A DNA stretch of 5,265 bases from JBHIFB01 sp046760905 (GCA_046760905.1 JBHIFB010000178.1:1-5265); one strand, 5' to 3'. Counted from the first letter of the stretch, positions 1-5,265 are shown. Numbers and translations: made by a program. Notes: generated by a model not told the origin, from the letters alone.

Positions 1-8
1 CTTCGTTG

Positions 9-674
9 TCATGGTATCACCATTATACTGACCGATTGAGCAGCAGTTGCACCATTATCATCAGTGACAACGACCCATACTGAATAATAACGTGGACAAC
101 AGCCAGGGTGGGGGGAAGTCCAGCGAACCTCTGTCCCTTCACCTTCCAATGCGCCGTCATCTGCACCCCATTCATATATCAGTAATTTTGAATCTCCGTC
201 CGGGTCCTCGGCCTGGACGACTATATCAGAGTGACCATAGGCAGGAACAACAAGAGGATCCGCCATCATGGAGGATATAACGGGAGGCTGATTGTTGACT
301 TCAGATTCCACAACCCATACGCTCACACTTGAATTATCCTCAGCCTTTCGATCGTCCCTCACAATAACAGAAATTTTATAATGACCGGGATCCTGAGGTG
401 CAGTCCAGTTTGCCGCCGTCTGTTCGGCTCTCAGCATACCACCGCTTGAACTCCAGGAATATGAGAGTAAATCTCCATCGGGATCTATCGCTTCAACAAC
501 TGCGCTCACATGCCCTCCGGTTTGAGTCGTGTCTGGATTTACTTCAAGGAATACTATCTCGGGTGGATAGTTCGAAGACCCATCAGGCCCCTGTCCACTA
601 TCCTCTTTAGCACAATCAGTAAGAAGGATGGAGGTGGTGATTAAGTAAAACAATATTGTAATATTCCATTTCAT
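9..674 (-). CDS. Secreted/lipid-anchored protein with two Ig/PKD-like repeats
   Basis: No specific function is recognised. The 221-residue product begins with a basic-hydrophobic signal segment (about residues 1-20) ending in LLTDC. This resembles a lipobox with Cys21 as the acylated residue, but Asp at -1 is atypical, so lipoprotein status is likely rather than certain. A Gly/Ser/Pro-rich linker leads to two tandem Ig-like (PKD/cadherin-like) repeats, about 37-122 and 128-221. Each starts with PP(E/V)I and carries an E/D-DPDGD loop, a W(T)-(A/S)P turn and a closing V-x-V-x-DD strand. Such domains usually act in extracytoplasmic binding or as spacers. The second repeat carries an extra loop with a Cys-Cys pair (about 192-193) that the first lacks. 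ATG at 674 is preferred to the TTG one codon upstream; AAAAGGAGA lies about 8 bases before the ATG. The gene lies 74 bases downstream of merA on the same strand with no clear terminator between, so it may be co-transcribed, though a mercury role is unproven. Confidence 0.8.
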   Translation of the reverse strand: MKWNITILFYLITTSILLTDCAKEDSGQGPDGSSNYPPEIVFLEVNPDTTQTGGHVSAVVEAIDPDGDLLSYSWSSSGGMLRAEQTAANWTAPQDPGHYKISVIVRDDRKAEDNSSVSVWVVESEVNNQPPVISSMMADPLVVPAYGHSDIVVQAEDPDGDSKLLIYEWGADDGALEGEGTEVRWTSPHPGCCPRYYSVWVVVTDDNGATAAQSVSIMVIP

Positions 675-748
675 CAACGAATCTCCTTTTTCTCAGACGC
701 ACACTGCCTTTCGTACGGGGAAAGAGTGGTTCATTATCTGCTTTCTGG

Positions 749-2188
749 TTATGTGGCGCAGCAGCTGAGCCTGGCCACATCCTTCTGGAAGCTGATCGCC
801 GCCAGTTTCACCCCCTCGGAAAGGGTAAGGTACGGATGGAAAGAAGATGCGAGTTCTGAGACCGTGATTCCGAACTTTATCGCACAGCTCAATTCCATGA
901 GCAACTCTGAACCTTCCGGGGCCACGATTCGTGATCCAATGAGCCTGTCTGTGCTGCGATCACGGATCAACGTGATAAAGCCCCTCGTATCCCTCGCCGC
1001 TATCGATCTCGGGACATGCGAGAGCGGTAAAGTAAACGCGTCAACATCTATCCCTCTCTCTCTGGCCTGCCGTTCATCCAGCCCCACACCTGCCACCTGT
1101 GGATCGGTGAAGATCACCCAGGGGAGGGCCGTGTAGTCCCGGGTCTTTGAGGATCCCGTGATCGCGTTTTCCGCCGCCAGGGCGCCTTCATAAGCCGCCG
1201 TGTAGACGAACATCGGCTCGCCAATCACATCCCCTGCGCCGTAAATACCGTCAACGTTTGTCTGAAGCGTCTCGTCCACCTTCAGGAAACCGCGGGAGTC
1301 GCGCTTGATGCCAAGCTCATCGAGCCCGAGCCCGTCTGTATTCGGCCTGCGTCCTGTGGCGACCAGGATATGGGAAGCTTCAAATGTCTTCCCCGTCCCC
1401 TCAATCGACGCTTCGACCAGATAGCCTTCTCCCCTGGTACTGACGCCAGTGAGGGAGACACCGGTGAGGACCTCGATTCCTTCCTGAGTAAGATATTCTG
1501 TGAGGGTGTCTGTGACATCAGGAGTTTCAGTGGGCAGAACACGGGATGAGCGCTGAAGGATCATCACCCTGCTTCCAAAACGGGCAAACATCTGGGCGCA
1601 CTCGAGAGCAATGTAGCGTCCTCCGAGGACGATGAGTGATTCGGGTAGCTCCTCCAGCTCGAAGGCTGTCTCGTTCGTCAGGTAGGTGTTCTCAGCAAGT
1701 CCGGGGATGGGCGGGATAAAAGGCGAGGCACCGGTCGCGATGAGTATCCGATCTGCAAGGATAGGCCTGCCATTGACCTCAACAACTTTTTTACTCACCA
1801 ACCTGGCGCGGCCCCGGATGATCTTGATATTCGGGAGGCCGGAAACGACGTCGAGGTACTTCGCCTGCCTGAGCTCACTGACCAACTGTCGCTTCTGAGT
1901 GACGATGGCTTCGAAGCTTTCGATTCTGCTGGTGGAATCGATCCCGTGAAAAGTGTGATGGGAAGCACGGTGGTGGGCTTCTGCGGCGCGAATGAGGGTT
2001 TTGGAGGGGACGCACCCGACGTTGACACAGGTCCCCCCTATGGGAAGCCCGTCATTTATGATTGTGACCTGGCCACCCAGCTCGCTTGCCCTTATCGCCG
2101 CAGCAAAAGCAGCCGAGCCGCCGCCTATAATGACAAGATGAGCAGATCCCTGCCCCGGTCCTGCGTGAGTTGTGCAGCAATCGGACAT
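749..2188 (-). CDS. merA: Mercuric reductase MerA (core type, no N-terminal HMA domain)
   Basis: Cytosolic FAD-dependent mercuric reductase, which reduces Hg(II) to volatile Hg(0) with NADPH. The product has 479 residues. Visible motifs, in order: FAD-binding IIGGGSAAFAAA (about 20-31); redox-active disulfide GGTCVNVGCVPSK with Cys54 and Cys59; NADPH-domain LGGRYIALE with Tyr192 at the gating position; second FAD motif YGAGDV (about 316-321); dimer-interface HPYLTLSEGVKLAA with Tyr453; and the C-terminal vicinal pair SCCAT (Cys476-Cys477), which in MerA passes Hg(II) to the active site of the partner subunit. This C-terminal CC separates MerA from lipoamide dehydrogenase and glutathione reductase. 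There is no N-terminal HMA domain, only a short SDCC stretch at residues 2-5. ATG 2188 is chosen over GTG 2197 because the GTG lies inside the purine-rich ribosome site. The start is one base after the merTP stop, which suggests translational coupling. Confidence 0.97.
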   Translation of the reverse strand: MSDCCTTHAGPGQGSAHLVIIGGGSAAFAAAIRASELGGQVTIINDGLPIGGTCVNVGCVPSKTLIRAAEAHHRASHHTFHGIDSTSRIESFEAIVTQKRQLVSELRQAKYLDVVSGLPNIKIIRGRARLVSKKVVEVNGRPILADRILIATGASPFIPPIPGLAENTYLTNETAFELEELPESLIVLGGRYIALECAQMFARFGSRVMILQRSSRVLPTETPDVTDTLTEYLTQEGIEVLTGVSLTGVSTRGEGYLVEASIEGTGKTFEASHILVATGRRPNTDGLGLDELGIKRDSRGFLKVDETLQTNVDGIYGAGDVIGEPMFVYTAAYEGALAAENAITGSSKTRDYTALPWVIFTDPQVAGVGLDERQARERGIDVDAFTLPLSHVPRSIAARDTRGFITLIRDRSTDRLIGSRIVAPEGSELLMELSCAIKFGITVSELASSFHPYLTLSEGVKLAAISFQKDVARLSCCAT

Positions 2189-2189
2189 C

Positions 2190-2819
2190 TCACTCACCCC
2201 CCTCGGTTCTTATGTCTGAAGGGTATCCTGCATTCGTCGTCGCCTCGATCAGGTCTTCAGCTGAAACCACCCGGGGATCGTAGATGACGACAGCCCGGGG
2301 AGGGTTGAGCGTGACAGCCGCTTCTTTCACGCCATCTAGGCGAGTCAGGCTTTTTCTTACCGTTACAACACAGGATGCGCAGGTCATATTCTGAACCTCA
2401 AGGACGGTCTCGACTGTCGGGGCATACTCTGGCTCTGTGTTTCCTGCAGAAAGATATGGCAGGATAGAGGGGATGCTCAGCAATCCCGCGATCAGGATTG
2501 TCGCAATCCACAATATCACCTTATTTCTCTTGCCTGCATGAGGGCTTGCACAGTAGCTTCCCGGCTCACAGGCTTTCTCTTTCGGTGTCTCATACACTTT
2601 GTAGAAAGCGACCCCAAGGAATCCAAGGGTAACGACCATGAAGATCGGTCGATAAGGCTCAAGGGCCGTGAGATTTCCTATCCAGGCGCCACTGATCCCC
2701 AGGACCAAAAGCACCAAAGGACCAAGGCAGCAGAGAGATGCAAAAACGGCAGCGCTCATAGCTCCTATGAGACCCCAGTTGTGCCCTTCCTTTTGCAGTT
2801 GTTTGTTTGAAGTCGCCAT
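2190..2819 (-). CDS. merTP: MerT-MerP fusion: Hg(II) inner-membrane transporter with C-terminal HMA domain
   Basis: The 209-residue product joins a MerT-type transporter to a MerP-type mercury-binding domain. MerT part: TM1 (about 15-42) with vicinal Cys30-Cys31 in SLCCLGPL; TM2 (about 57-75); a loop with Cys84 and Cys90 in the KACEPGSYC segment; TM3 (about 99-122). A linker (about 123-136) leads to an HMA domain (about 137-203) with the metal-binding motif MTCASC (Cys147, Cys150). With the N-terminus inside and three membrane spans, the HMA domain falls in the periplasm, where free MerP acts. This fits a relay from HMA to the TM1 CC, then the loop cysteines, then MerA. ATG 2819 is preceded by AAGGAGG (2824-2830). 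The gene lies 55 bases after the repressor gene and runs directly into merA. Fusions of this layout are known in environmental mer operons, and the domain assignment is secure. Confidence 0.95.
   Translation of the reverse strand: MATSNKQLQKEGHNWGLIGAMSAAVFASLCCLGPLVLLVLGISGAWIGNLTALEPYRPIFMVVTLGFLGVAFYKVYETPKEKACEPGSYCASPHAGKRNKVILWIATILIAGLLSIPSILPYLSAGNTEPEYAPTVETVLEVQNMTCASCVVTVRKSLTRLDGVKEAAVTLNPPRAVVIYDPRVVSAEDLIEATTNAGYPSDIRTEGGE
2197..2204 (-). promoter_or_regulatory. Ribosome binding site that decides the merA start
   Basis: On the minus strand this reads GAGGGGGG, 8 bases before ATG 2188. The competing GTG (2195-2197) overlaps the site itself and would leave no spacing, so the ATG is the better start. 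The site lies inside the last codons of merTP. Confidence 0.6.
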
Positions 2820-2839
2820 TGTCCCTCCTTTAATCCCTC

Positions 2840-2854
2840 TCCCCTGGTGGGGGA
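2840..2854. promoter_or_regulatory. C-tract/G-tract inverted repeat between the repressor gene and merTP
   Basis: TCCCC-TGGTG-GGGGA forms a 5-bp inverted repeat with a 5-base centre in the 55-base gap. It recalls the larger palindrome in the operon promoter (3226-3246), but the flanks are not symmetric. It could be a weak second operator for the CsoR-type repressor, a small hairpin in the transcript, or chance. No U-run follows, so it is not an intrinsic terminator. Confidence 0.3.
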
Positions 2855-2874
2855 TAGAACCTTATATAAAAAAA

Positions 2875-3195
2875 TTAAGACTGTTTCAGCAGTGTGCTCA
2901 ACACCCTGGTCACCTTCTCAAGCCTCTCATCCGGACTGCCTGTCATGCAGGTTTCCATGCAGATTTTGAGCTCATGATCAAGCAGGGCTGCACTGAACTG
3001 ATTGAGCGCAGCTTTAACCGCTGCGATCTGGAGAAGGATCTCATCCGCGCAACGCCGCGAGAGGATCATCCCCCTCACCGACCGCAAATGACCCTCGACT
3101 CGCGCCAGGCGATCGGCCAGTGCCTTCTGGGTGACGTCATCGAGGTAGACTTCTCCTCCCCTGCTGATATCTGGATTCTTTTTTCTGTGACTCAT
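2875..3195 (-). CDS. CsoR/RcnR/FrmR-family (DUF156) metal-sensing repressor of the mer operon
   Basis: The 106-residue all-helical protein has the family hallmarks: the RLARVEGHLRSVRGMI helix (about 29-44), QIAAVKAALNQF in the second helix (about 56-67), and a terminal helix ending TLLKQS. These proteins are tetramers that bind GC-tract operators and let go when metal (Cu, Ni/Co, others) or aldehyde binds. Candidate ligands are Cys49, His74, Cys79 and the extra Cys83. Aligned by hand on the central helix, Cys79 matches Cys65 of CsoR. Cys49 and His74 sit one residue before the CsoR Cys36 and His61 positions, and Glu75 takes the His61 place. His3 recalls the N-terminal His ligand of RcnR. The natural start is ATG 3195, behind TAAGGAGGAG; upstream in-frame codons run through the promoter and are excluded. 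It is the first gene of the operon with merTP and merA, so Hg(II) is the likely inducer. That is inferred from position, not shown. Confidence 0.9.
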   Translation of the reverse strand: MSHRKKNPDISRGGEVYLDDVTQKALADRLARVEGHLRSVRGMILSRRCADEILLQIAAVKAALNQFSAALLDHELKICMETCMTGSPDERLEKVTRVLSTLLKQS

Positions 3196-3220
3196 CTTTG
3201 CTCTCCTCCTTATATTAATA

Positions 3221-3249
3221 AATATACATCCCCCCTGGGGGGATGTCAA
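3221..3249 (-). promoter_or_regulatory. Promoter of the repressor-merTP-merA operon
   Basis: Read on the minus strand: consensus -35 TTGACA (complement of 3244-3249), a 17-base spacer, and -10 TATATT (complement of 3221-3226). It lies about 25 bases upstream of the repressor ATG. The near-consensus boxes and ideal spacing predict a strong promoter that needs repression. Confidence 0.85.
3226..3246. promoter_or_regulatory. Predicted CsoR-type operator: perfect 21-bp palindrome in the promoter spacer
   Basis: ACAT, six C, a central T, six G, then ATGT. The arms are 10 bp and perfectly complementary. Inverted repeats with C-tract/G-tract cores are the known operator style of CsoR/RcnR/FrmR repressors. 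The site fills the whole 17-base spacer and touches both the -35 and -10 boxes, so a bound tetramer would exclude RNA polymerase. It lies directly upstream of the DUF156 gene, as expected for autoregulation. Confidence 0.8.
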
Positions 3250-3363
3250 GGGATAAGGCCAAGAGTGGACTTCTGCCCGTAGAAATGGCCTCTTGCAGGT
3301 GGAGGGGAAGTGCATCGTGTGCGTGCGTGCAGAAGTTCCGAATAAGAAATAGTCAAAGGGGGC

Positions 3364-3395
3364 TTGACTCTGTACCTAGGTACAGTGTTTATATT
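3364..3395 (+). promoter_or_regulatory. MerR-type promoter of the right-hand mer module
   Basis: -35 TTGACT (3364-3369) and -10 TATATT (3390-3395) are 20 bases apart; taking TTATAT as the -10 gives 19. This over-long spacing is the hallmark of MerR-family promoters, which stay weak until the bound activator untwists the DNA. It lies just upstream of the broken merR, so the native activator is missing locally. Confidence 0.75.
3370..3385. promoter_or_regulatory. MerR-family operator dyad
   Basis: CTGTACCTAGGTACAG is a perfect 16-bp palindrome placed exactly between the -35 and -10 boxes. It closely matches the classical mer operator pattern (TTGACTCCGTAC...GTACGG). Two more paired bases flank it on each side beyond one mismatch. 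Confidence 0.8.
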
Positions 3396-3415
3396 ATACC
3401 CCTGGAGGTGAGAGG

Positions 3416-3645
3416 GTGGATCATGTGACCATCGGCCGGCCGGACGGAAAGGCTCAGGTGACTATCGAGACAGCCCGGTATTGTGAGCGAAGGATCTGAA
3501 ACGGATGAAAAAAGCCCTTGAGCAATTGGCGGCAGCGTGCAGTGAGGAGAGTCCGGCCAGCGAGTATACGATACTGTTGGCAATGGATACTCAGGAGGAA
3601 CAGCAAATATGTCCATTGATGAGCATGCGAAGAAAGAGACAGTAA
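3416..3645 (+). pseudogene. merR: merR remnant: large internal deletion plus frameshift
   Basis: Two pieces of a MerR regulator remain. The first starts at GTG 3416 behind GGAGGT (3404-3409) and reads VDHVTIGR-x6-VTIETARYCERR before a TGA at 3497-3499. Its spacing matches the MerR helix-turn-helix start (LTIGRLAKAAGV..ETIRYYERRG), with several substitutions at usually conserved sites. The second lies in a different frame from about 3490 and reads AKDLKRMKKALEQLAAACS, then SPASEYTILLAMD, matching the MerR C-terminal region. It keeps the equivalent of Cys117 but has Tyr where Cys126 belongs. The region between, about 75 codons with the rest of the DNA-binding domain, Cys82 and most of the dimer helix, is gone. 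The second frame stays open to TAA 3643-3645, overlapping the next gene. The remnant cannot make a working sensor. Its promoter, operator and downstream gene are still in the usual order for a co-directional merR operon. Confidence 0.8.
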
Positions 3646-4019
3646 ATCAACGGCTGATACACTTCTTGGCTCTCTTTACCTCTACCGGAACCCTCCTGTG
3701 CTGTGCGTTGCCTGCGGCAATAGCAGCATTTGCAGGAGGTGCGGCAGTTGGTGCTTTCCTTACAATCTTCCCGTGGTTGATTCCCCTTAGCCGGTACAAG
3801 GGATGGCTACTCTTGGTGGCCGGTCTACTCATCACCTTTAGTGGAATGGTGACCTTACGACCCGAGGGTAAGGTGGCCTGCTCAATAAGCGGTAGCAAAG
3901 GGTGTGAGGTGGCTGGCCGTTTCACGAAATCACTGTTCTGGATCTCGGTGGCGATATATTTAACGGGTGCTTTTTTTGCGTACGGGCTTGTTCCGCTTCT
4001 TCGTTGGCTGGAGATATAG
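3609..4019 (+). CDS. MerT-like inner-membrane protein, putative Hg(II) transporter
   Basis: The 136-residue membrane protein has the MerT layout without clear overall MerT sequence identity. A hydrophobic segment (about 17-56) carries TGTLLCCALPA with vicinal Cys31-Cys32. A second span follows at about 63-82, then a loop with Cys91 and Cys99 (VACSISGSKGCE), and a third span at about 108-128 starting KSLFWIS, like the FWI of MerT TM3. The paired cysteines at membrane and loop positions are those used by MerT, MerC and MerF to pass Hg(II) inward. There is no HMA domain. The start is ATG 3609 with AGGAGG at 3593-3598, which lies inside the merR remnant. It is the first intact gene of the MerR-promoter module and lies 15 bases before the outer-membrane gene. 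Transport of mercury is inferred from cysteine layout and location; another soft-metal substrate is possible. Confidence 0.75.
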   Translation: MSIDEHAKKETVNQRLIHFLALFTSTGTLLCCALPAAIAAFAGGAAVGAFLTIFPWLIPLSRYKGWLLLVAGLLITFSGMVTLRPEGKVACSISGSKGCEVAGRFTKSLFWISVAIYLTGAFFAYGLVPLLRWLEI

Positions 4020-4034
4020 AGGGAGTCCCTAACT

Positions 4035-5265
4035 GTGATTATTCGAGGGTATCCAGTATGGTTTAGACCAAGGTGGGGGTGTAGAGGAAACGTATCTGTG
4101 CTGGGAGCAATCTTTTTACTCGCTCACGGCTTTAAGACCACCTCTCACGCGCACGAACCCGTCTTCAGCCTCGGCCCGGAAACGATTTACGAAGCCGGGA
4201 TCGGGATCGAGTCAGAGCTCGAGTTCGAAGGCGGCCATAACGATCAGTCTTTCAGTCTGGGCTATGAAATCTTATACGGCTTCACCGAGAATCTGTCGCT
4301 CACCGTGAAAATTCCTCACGTCTTTGATCACCCTAATACCGGTCTGGGAGACATCCAGTTCCGTGGCAAATACCAGATCTTTCGAAGAGATGCACCTGGA
4401 CTACAAGACAAGATATCAGCAATCCTCGGGGTAAAATTTCCGACAGGCAGTGAGGATTCAGAACCACCACGGAGAACTGGAACCACCGGATTCCTCTCTG
4501 GTCTATCTTACGGACACGAGTCCAGAACCCTGTACTATTTTGCCACCCTCCGTTACGTGCTTCAGCCCGAAAACGATGACTTTAAGCCGGGGGATGAGCT
4601 CTTCTACGATGCGGCGATCGGTTACCGGTTTGAGATTACTTTTCGAGAAAGAATTAATATAAAGGACTGGGAGAAGGTAAAAGAATTGGAACGGTTTCAT
4701 TACCGTGGAAAGGGCTTAAATAGATTAGTGGGTAGAAGAACAGTTTTACTTGCTGAAATAGAAGGATACGGAATCGTCGGATTTGGTGTTCTCTCAGCAA
4801 CAGTTCCAACTGCTAAACCTCGTTTTGAATTGTTGAAAACAAATTTTACTAATCAAATGGAAACCAAACTAATTAACCAAATTGCAAGAATTCCGAGGAT
4901 TGTTATACATCCAGAGTTTAGAGGGATGAATCTAGGTGTATTAATGGGTAAACACTTAGTTCAATATGCAAAAGAATATTGGGATATTAATCACTATACC
5001 CCTATAATGGTGGAAGTTATTGCAGCAATGATTGAGTACCATAAGTTTTTTGAAAAAGCAGGTTTTATAAAGCTAGGATACACTACTGGCTATACTCAGA
5101 AACCAGTAATACCCCAATATGGGAATGGAAGTTTTGAATCGAGAGTAAATATTAAATCCTATGAGTTTATGAGAAATCAAAAACCGAAACCTTACCTGGT
5201 TTTTCCATTGGATCCAAATCTTAAAGAAAAAATTGTGCAGTCTTATGAAAGATCACCCGGGATTA
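4035..5265 (+). CDS. Outer-membrane barrel N-terminal half fused in frame to a GNAT acetyltransferase (runs off window)
   Basis: One stop-free frame of 410 codons continues past the window end. Residues 1-39 form a signal peptide: arginine-rich start, hydrophobic SVLGAIFLLAHGF, likely cleavage after SHA before HEPVF. Residues 40 to about 198 look like the first half of an outer-membrane beta-barrel of the type annotated as transporter or MetA-like: alternating strands, LSLTVKIPHVF, GLGDIQFRGKYQIFRRD, GVKFPTGSED, GLSYGHESRTLYYFATLRY, YDAAIGYR. From about 199 the sequence becomes a soluble GNAT domain: DWEKVKELERFHYRG, RIPRIVIHPEFRGMNLG, a V-x-A-AMIEYHKFFEKAGF segment. It recalls the acetyltransferase part of COG2401 proteins. 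The join coincides with a sharp fall in G+C. A barrel cut in half would not fold, so this is probably a truncated gene at a recombination joint rather than a working fusion; an assembly join is also possible. GTG 4035 has AGGGAG 9 bases upstream; GTG 4098 is an alternative start. Confidence 0.7.
   Translation, partial: MIIRGYPVWFRPRWGCRGNVSVLGAIFLLAHGFKTTSHAHEPVFSLGPETIYEAGIGIESELEFEGGHNDQSFSLGYEILYGFTENLSLTVKIPHVFDHPNTGLGDIQFRGKYQIFRRDAPGLQDKISAILGVKFPTGSEDSEPPRRTGTTGFLSGLSYGHESRTLYYFATLRYVLQPENDDFKPGDELFYDAAIGYRFEITFRERINIKDWEKVKELERFHYRGKGLNRLVGRRTVLLAEIEGYGIVGFGVLSATVPTAKPRFELLKTNFTNQMETKLINQIARIPRIVIHPEFRGMNLGVLMGKHLVQYAKEYWDINHYTPIMVEVIAAMIEYHKFFEKAGFIKLGYTTGYTQKPVIPQYGNGSFESRVNIKSYEFMRNQKPKPYLVFPLDPNLKEKIVQSYERSPGI
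4629..5265 (+). other. AT-rich foreign segment carrying the GNAT domain
   Basis: Lines counted by hand give 55% G+C at 4561-4620, 35% at 4621-4680 and 32% at 4921-4980. Codon choice changes at the same place, to AAA, GAA, ATT, TTA and AAT. The first recognisable GNAT-like residues (FEITFRERINIKDW) start at the break. The GNAT coenzyme-A loop reads RGMNLG (296-301), with Asn where the usual Q/R-x-x-G-x-G/A motif has its first glycine. About 60 residues follow the GNAT core (KPVIPQYGNG onward) and match nothing I recognise. The original start codon and promoter of this gene are not visible. Confidence 0.65.

Noticed and set aside
678..748. CTTTC...GAAAG hairpin (about 711-727) as a terminator between merA and the Ig-repeat gene.
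   Set aside because: Only 5 bp of stem and no T-run following on the minus strand.
3196..3315. N-terminal extension of the DUF156 repressor by 40 residues to an upstream start.
   Set aside because: It would be coded across the promoter and operator; ATG 3195 has a good ribosome site, and the family has no such extension.
3319..3331. GTGTGCGTGCGTGC short repeat.
   Set aside because: Too short and isolated to be a meaningful tandem repeat.
3396..3410. TACCCCTGGAGGTG as a second CsoR-type operator overlapping the merR-remnant ribosome site.
   Set aside because: Only 4 of 6 base pairs match across the dyad, and the GGAGGT half is explained by the ribosome binding site.
3243..3428. A 61-codon plus-strand frame across the control region.
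   Set aside because: It covers the MerR-type promoter, has no family resemblance, and the composition looks non-coding.
4450..4700. Short open frames on both strands around the barrel-GNAT joint.
   Set aside because: They are out-of-frame shadows of the continuous frame that starts at 4035.

Overview
This window is a bacterial mercury-resistance locus made of two mer modules transcribed away from each other from a shared control region at about 3196-3415. The 3' end breaks abruptly into unrelated, AT-rich DNA.

Left module (minus strand, read from 3249 down to 9): a strong promoter whose spacer is filled by a perfect C-tract/G-tract palindrome; a CsoR/RcnR/FrmR-type (DUF156) metal-sensing repressor; a MerT-MerP fusion carrying its own periplasmic HMA domain; mercuric reductase MerA; and, 74 bases further on, a small secreted or lipid-anchored protein with two Ig/PKD-like repeats. 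The first three genes look like a complete, self-regulated mercury uptake and reduction operon: the repressor senses metal, MerTP carries Hg(II) in, and MerA reduces it to Hg(0).

Right module (plus strand, from 3364): a textbook MerR-type promoter (TTGACT, a 16-bp dyad, a -10 box at 19-20 bp spacing) followed by a merR gene reduced to two out-of-frame pieces by a deletion of about 75 codons. Next come a 136-residue MerT-like membrane protein with two cysteine pairs, and the start of an outer-membrane beta-barrel protein. The barrel is cut short near 4629, where the reading frame continues without a stop into a GNAT acetyltransferase domain. G+C falls there from about 50-55% to about a third. 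This frame runs off the window end.

The picture is of an older MerR-controlled cluster that lost its regulator and tail, next to an apparently intact cluster controlled by a different class of regulator. The host is probably a Gram-negative bacterium (outer-membrane barrel, periplasmic HMA, moderate G+C). The MerA, with its GGRYIALE segment, is closer to the Bacillus/environmental type than to the Tn501 type. Ig/PKD-type secreted proteins are common in Desulfobacterota and in uncultured phyla, but the phylum cannot be fixed from this window.

No tRNA, rRNA, CRISPR array, insertion sequence or convincing intrinsic terminator was seen. The only gene-free stretch of any size is the control region (about 220 bases), described under its promoters.
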